DNA from: Nocardioides jiangsuensis
Lineage (GTDB): Bacteria > Actinomycetota > Actinomycetes > Propionibacteriales > Nocardioidaceae
Length of the DNA stretch: 64,000 nucleotides
Direction of reading: 5' to 3'
Assembly: GCF_019679455.1 (NCBI RefSeq)
Contig: NZ_JAIEZQ010000002.1
Location: 620,001-684,000, forward strand
The translations under genes were made by a program, and so were the position numbers. Below the pieces are notes generated by a model. It was not told the origin of the DNA. It saw nothing but the letters and a program-made list of their open reading frames with translations, and did not search any database. Positions 61,538 to 64,000 of this stretch are shown in pieces (the first letter of the stretch is position 1; every line of letters starts with the position of its first letter).

Positions 61538-62614
61538 ATGACCACCCAGCTCGACGCACCCGTCCTCGACTTCGGCAGGCTCGAGGAGTTCGCCGGAAAG
61601 GTGTCGGCCGACCAGGCCGCGGCGTACAACGCAGTCCTCGTCTACCTCGGCGACCGCCTCGGTCTGTGGCAGGCGCTGGCGTCCCTCGAGTCGGCCACCA
61701 TCGCCGAGCTCGCGGAGCGCTCAGGCATCGCCCCTCGCTACGTGCAGGAGTGGCTTTCGGCGCAGGCGGCCAACGGCTACGTCACCTACGACGCCGCGAC
61801 CGAGTCCTTCACGTTCTCGCCCGAAGCCGCCGCCGTGCTCGCGGAGGAGGAGAGCCCCACCGCCATGATGGCCGGGTTCGAGCTGATCGCCGCGGTGTGG
61901 GCGGCGGTCGACAAGCTCGCGCACGCCTACACCACGGGTGAGGGCATCGCCTGGCACCAGCACGACCCGCGCCTGTTCAGCGGGGTGTCCCGCTTCTACG
62001 GCACCCTCTATCGCAACTCGCTGCTCACCGAGTGGCTGCCTGGCGTCCACGGCCTGGTCGAACGTCTCCAGTCAGGCATCCGCGTGCTCGACGTCGGCTG
62101 CGGCCTCGGCCTGCCGACCATCATGCTGGCCGAGGCCTTCCCGAACTCGACCTTCGTCGGCGTCGACTACCACGACGAGTCGATCCGGCTCGCCGACGCC
62201 GCCGCCCAGGAGGCCGGTGTCGCCGACCGCGTCCAGTTCGAGGTCGCCGACGCGACGTCCTACACCGGCAGCCACGACCTGGTGCTGTTCTTCGACGCCG
62301 TCCACGACTTCGGCGACCCGGTCGGTGCGCTCGCCCACGCCCGGAGCGTGCTGTCGCCGGACGGACTGGTCGTCGCGGTCGAGCCGTACGCCGAGGACAC
62401 CCTCGAGGCCAACCTCGCCAACCCGATCGCGGGAGTGTTCTACGTGGGCAGCTCAGCTCTGTGCGTCCCGCACAGCGTCTCCGAAGGCGGTGCCGCACTC
62501 GGCGCCCAGGCCGGACCGGCCCGACTCACGGCCGCGTTCCGCGACGCCGGATTCGCGACAGCCCGCGTGGCCGTCGCGACGGCGTACAACCTGGTGATCC
62601 AGGCGACGGCTTGA
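61538..62614 (+). CDS. Class I SAM-dependent methyltransferase with N-terminal winged helix
   Basis: A 358-residue protein. Residues 25-110 form a winged-helix dimerisation domain (YLGDRLGLWQALA, ELAERSGIAPRYVQEWL). The catalytic Rossmann domain has VLDVGCGLGLPTIMLAE, FVGVDYH and LFFDAVHDFGDP. It resembles Rv2258c-type methyltransferases of unknown substrate. ATG 61538 has AAAGGAAAGG upstream. It is divergent from PIG-L. Confidence 0.88.
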   Translation: MTTQLDAPVLDFGRLEEFAGKVSADQAAAYNAVLVYLGDRLGLWQALASLESATIAELAERSGIAPRYVQEWLSAQAANGYVTYDAATESFTFSPEAAAVLAEEESPTAMMAGFELIAAVWAAVDKLAHAYTTGEGIAWHQHDPRLFSGVSRFYGTLYRNSLLTEWLPGVHGLVERLQSGIRVLDVGCGLGLPTIMLAEAFPNSTFVGVDYHDESIRLADAAAQEAGVADRVQFEVADATSYTGSHDLVLFFDAVHDFGDPVGALAHARSVLSPDGLVVAVEPYAEDTLEANLANPIAGVFYVGSSALCVPHSVSEGGAALGAQAGPARLTAAFRDAGFATARVAVATAYNLVIQATA

Positions 62615-62634
62615 GGGGCGGAGCGTCACGGCGC

Positions 62635-62666
62635 CTTCCCGGCGAGCCATCGGGCCCGCCGGGAAG
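62635..62666. terminator. Hairpin between convergent genes
   Basis: CTTCCCGGCG (62635-62644) pairs with CGCCGGGAAG (62657-62666) across a 12-base loop. It lies between the methyltransferase stop and the end of the facing membrane-protein gene, and may serve both. Confidence 0.6.
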
Positions 62667-62750
62667 TCGCGTCTTCCCGGGCGACGACAGCGGGCGGCGC
62701 GAAGCAGTGACGGGGGGGCCTTCGCCGACGTCGACTCGCCGGTTCCGTGC

Positions 62751-64000
62751 TCAGCCGGCAGCCTCGCGCGCGCAGAAGGCGTCGCTGTACTCCCGGTCGG
62801 TGGGGTGTTCGCGCAGCAGCGGTTCGGCGCGCTGCCGTCCGAGGTTCCACTCCAGCCAGTCGTCGTTGCCGGGCCGGTGCCCCGTCAGCGCGCACTCGAC
62901 CACCTCGTCCGGGAGCGTGGCGAGCACGGGCACCGCATCCGCGGAGAGCCCCTGCAGGTAGGACCAGTCGACCTTCCCGGTCTCGTCGTACCGGTCCAGG
63001 TTGCGCTGCGCGATCCAGGCATCCGGGTTGAGCGCGGCCAGCAGGAGCAGGAGTCCGGTCCCGCTGAGCAACGCGGCGCGGGGCAGCCAGGCCGCCCGGA
63101 GCGTCACGCCCGCCGCCATCACGCCGAGCACCAGCAGTCCCAGCCAGCCCTCGAAGACGTCGACCAGGACGCGGAGCCGGGTGAAGCCGTAGGCCTCCTG
63201 GTAGACGTGCATCCGGTAGAGAGCGGAGGCGACCACGACCAAGGTCAGCACGCAGAGCAGGCCGAGCGACCCGCGCAGCCAGGCACGGTCCGCGGCCGTC
63301 TCGCGCGGTGCCTTACGGGCGGCCGCCCACACCACGAGCAGGGTGAGCGCGGTGGCCACCGTGAGCTGGCCGAAGCCCTGGTGGACGTACTCCGCGTAGG
63401 TGAGCCCCGTGGTGCGCTCGAGGTAGTCGTGCCCGCCGAAGATGACCGTGGCCTGCGCGCCGAGAAACACCAGGAAGACACCGTCGACGAGCAGCACCGG
63501 GGCCAGCCACTCGTAGCGGTGCGCGACGGGCCGCGCCGGGCCGGCCCCCGGCTCGACGCGGGGAGGGTTCAGGGCGAGGTACGTCGCCGCCAGCACCACG
63601 CCGCCTACCGCAACGGTGACGAACGCCCGCAGCACGAACGAGTCGAGCTGCAGGTCCGGGACGACCGCGCCCGCCCACTCCGCGAAGACCGCGTCGGCAG
63701 AGGCGAACAGCAGCCCGAAGACGACAACACCCAGCAGTGACCACACGACGGTGCGCAGCGCCGCCGCGCTGTTCCCCTGGCCGGTGACACCGCGCACGGA
63801 GCGACCGAGCCACGGGAGCCCACGCAGCCCGGCGAGCGGCCAGGCGATGCCGGCCAGCACGAAGGCGGGCAGGGTGCGGCCGCTCACGAGCCCGGTGACG
63901 CAGAGCGCACCGCCGGCCAGGAGGCACAGGACCACGATCCAGTCGGCGTCCCGGACGACGACGGTCGCCGCCAGGAGCACGCACAGCGCGGCACAGGCCA
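62751..64000 (-). CDS. DUF4153/DUF4173-like polytopic membrane protein, partial
   Basis: At least 410 C-terminal residues; the frame is open at the right edge, so the start lies beyond the window. About nine transmembrane segments are visible, with RYEWLAPVLLVDGVFLVFLGAQ, YVHQGFGQLTVATALTLLVVW and the terminal soluble part NPDAWIAQRNLDRYDETGKVD. These match DUF4153/DUF4173 proteins. Function unknown. Internal GTG 63980 is unlikely to be the true start. Confidence 0.75.
   Translation of the reverse strand, partial: ACAALCVLLAATVVVRDADWIVVLCLLAGGALCVTGLVSGRTLPAFVLAGIAWPLAGLRGLPWLGRSVRGVTGQGNSAAALRTVVWSLLGVVVFGLLFASADAVFAEWAGAVVPDLQLDSFVLRAFVTVAVGGVVLAATYLALNPPRVEPGAGPARPVAHRYEWLAPVLLVDGVFLVFLGAQATVIFGGHDYLERTTGLTYAEYVHQGFGQLTVATALTLLVVWAAARKAPRETAADRAWLRGSLGLLCVLTLVVVASALYRMHVYQEAYGFTRLRVLVDVFEGWLGLLVLGVMAAGVTLRAAWLPRAALLSGTGLLLLLAALNPDAWIAQRNLDRYDETGKVDWSYLQGLSADAVPVLATLPDEVVECALTGHRPGNDDWLEWNLGRQRAEPLLREHPTDREYSDAFCAREAAG

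Overview
This 64 kb window comes from a very GC-rich actinobacterium, most likely of the Nocardioidaceae (order Propionibacteriales). The evidence is the high-GC coding bias on both strands, many GTG starts, a WhiB7 regulator, mycoredoxin, UvrD2, a PPA1309-family protein, F420-type enzymes and large AfsR/SARP regulators. No rRNA, CRISPR array, transposase or integrase was seen. There is one tRNA, the initiator tRNA-Met.

Region 1 (1-18 kb) is chromosomal core. Gene order nudC - mrx1 - uvrD2 - whiB7 - ABC1 kinase - TOMM-like zinc protein - DUF2342 metalloprotease-like - PDZ/Lon-type protease - UPF0182 follows the block Rv3199c-Rv3193c of Mycobacterium tuberculosis as I remember it. It is interrupted by a DUF5679 zinc protein, a crotonase, a PHP protein, a YgjP-type metalloprotein, a Nudix protein and moaE. 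whiB7 has a long 5' leader with an upstream ORF and an intrinsic terminator, which fits antibiotic-responsive attenuation. Two tandem 54-codon Arg-rich paralogues follow it.

Region 2 (18-29 kb) is accessory. Two copies of a ~78 bp hairpin-bearing repeat, one just behind the tRNA and one at 25.6 kb, bracket a SARP regulator, a small membrane protein and two phytoene-desaturase-like FAD oxidoreductases. The first oxidoreductase is frameshifted. A two-domain DUF427 protein, an NTF2-like protein, a sigma/anti-sigma pair and an ATP-grasp enzyme follow.

Region 3 (29-54 kb) is a two-component, copper and nitrogen-oxide island. An OmpR-type system with a DUF2231 membrane protein, a DedA protein, a GNAT and an MFS transporter come first. 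Then csoR-copZ-copA, a second P1B ATPase with an unusual CPD motif, a lipoprotein, a second two-component system, a Met-rich multicopper oxidase and a MacB/FtsX-like ABC exporter whose ATPase carries a YHS metal domain. A membrane-fused copper nitrite reductase (NirK-type) operon with its own Cys-containing regulator follows, divergent from a hemerythrin/DUF2249 protein. Matching 16-bp direct-repeat boxes sit in the control regions of both the csoR operon and the multicopper-oxidase operon, suggesting shared control.

Region 4 (54-64 kb) holds a TetR-controlled redox cluster (F420/NADP reductase-like, SDR, LLM flavin enzyme, flavodoxin-fold reductase), a second AfsR/SARP regulator coupled to a PIG-L deacetylase, a SAM methyltransferase, and a DUF4153/DUF4173-like membrane protein cut by the right edge.
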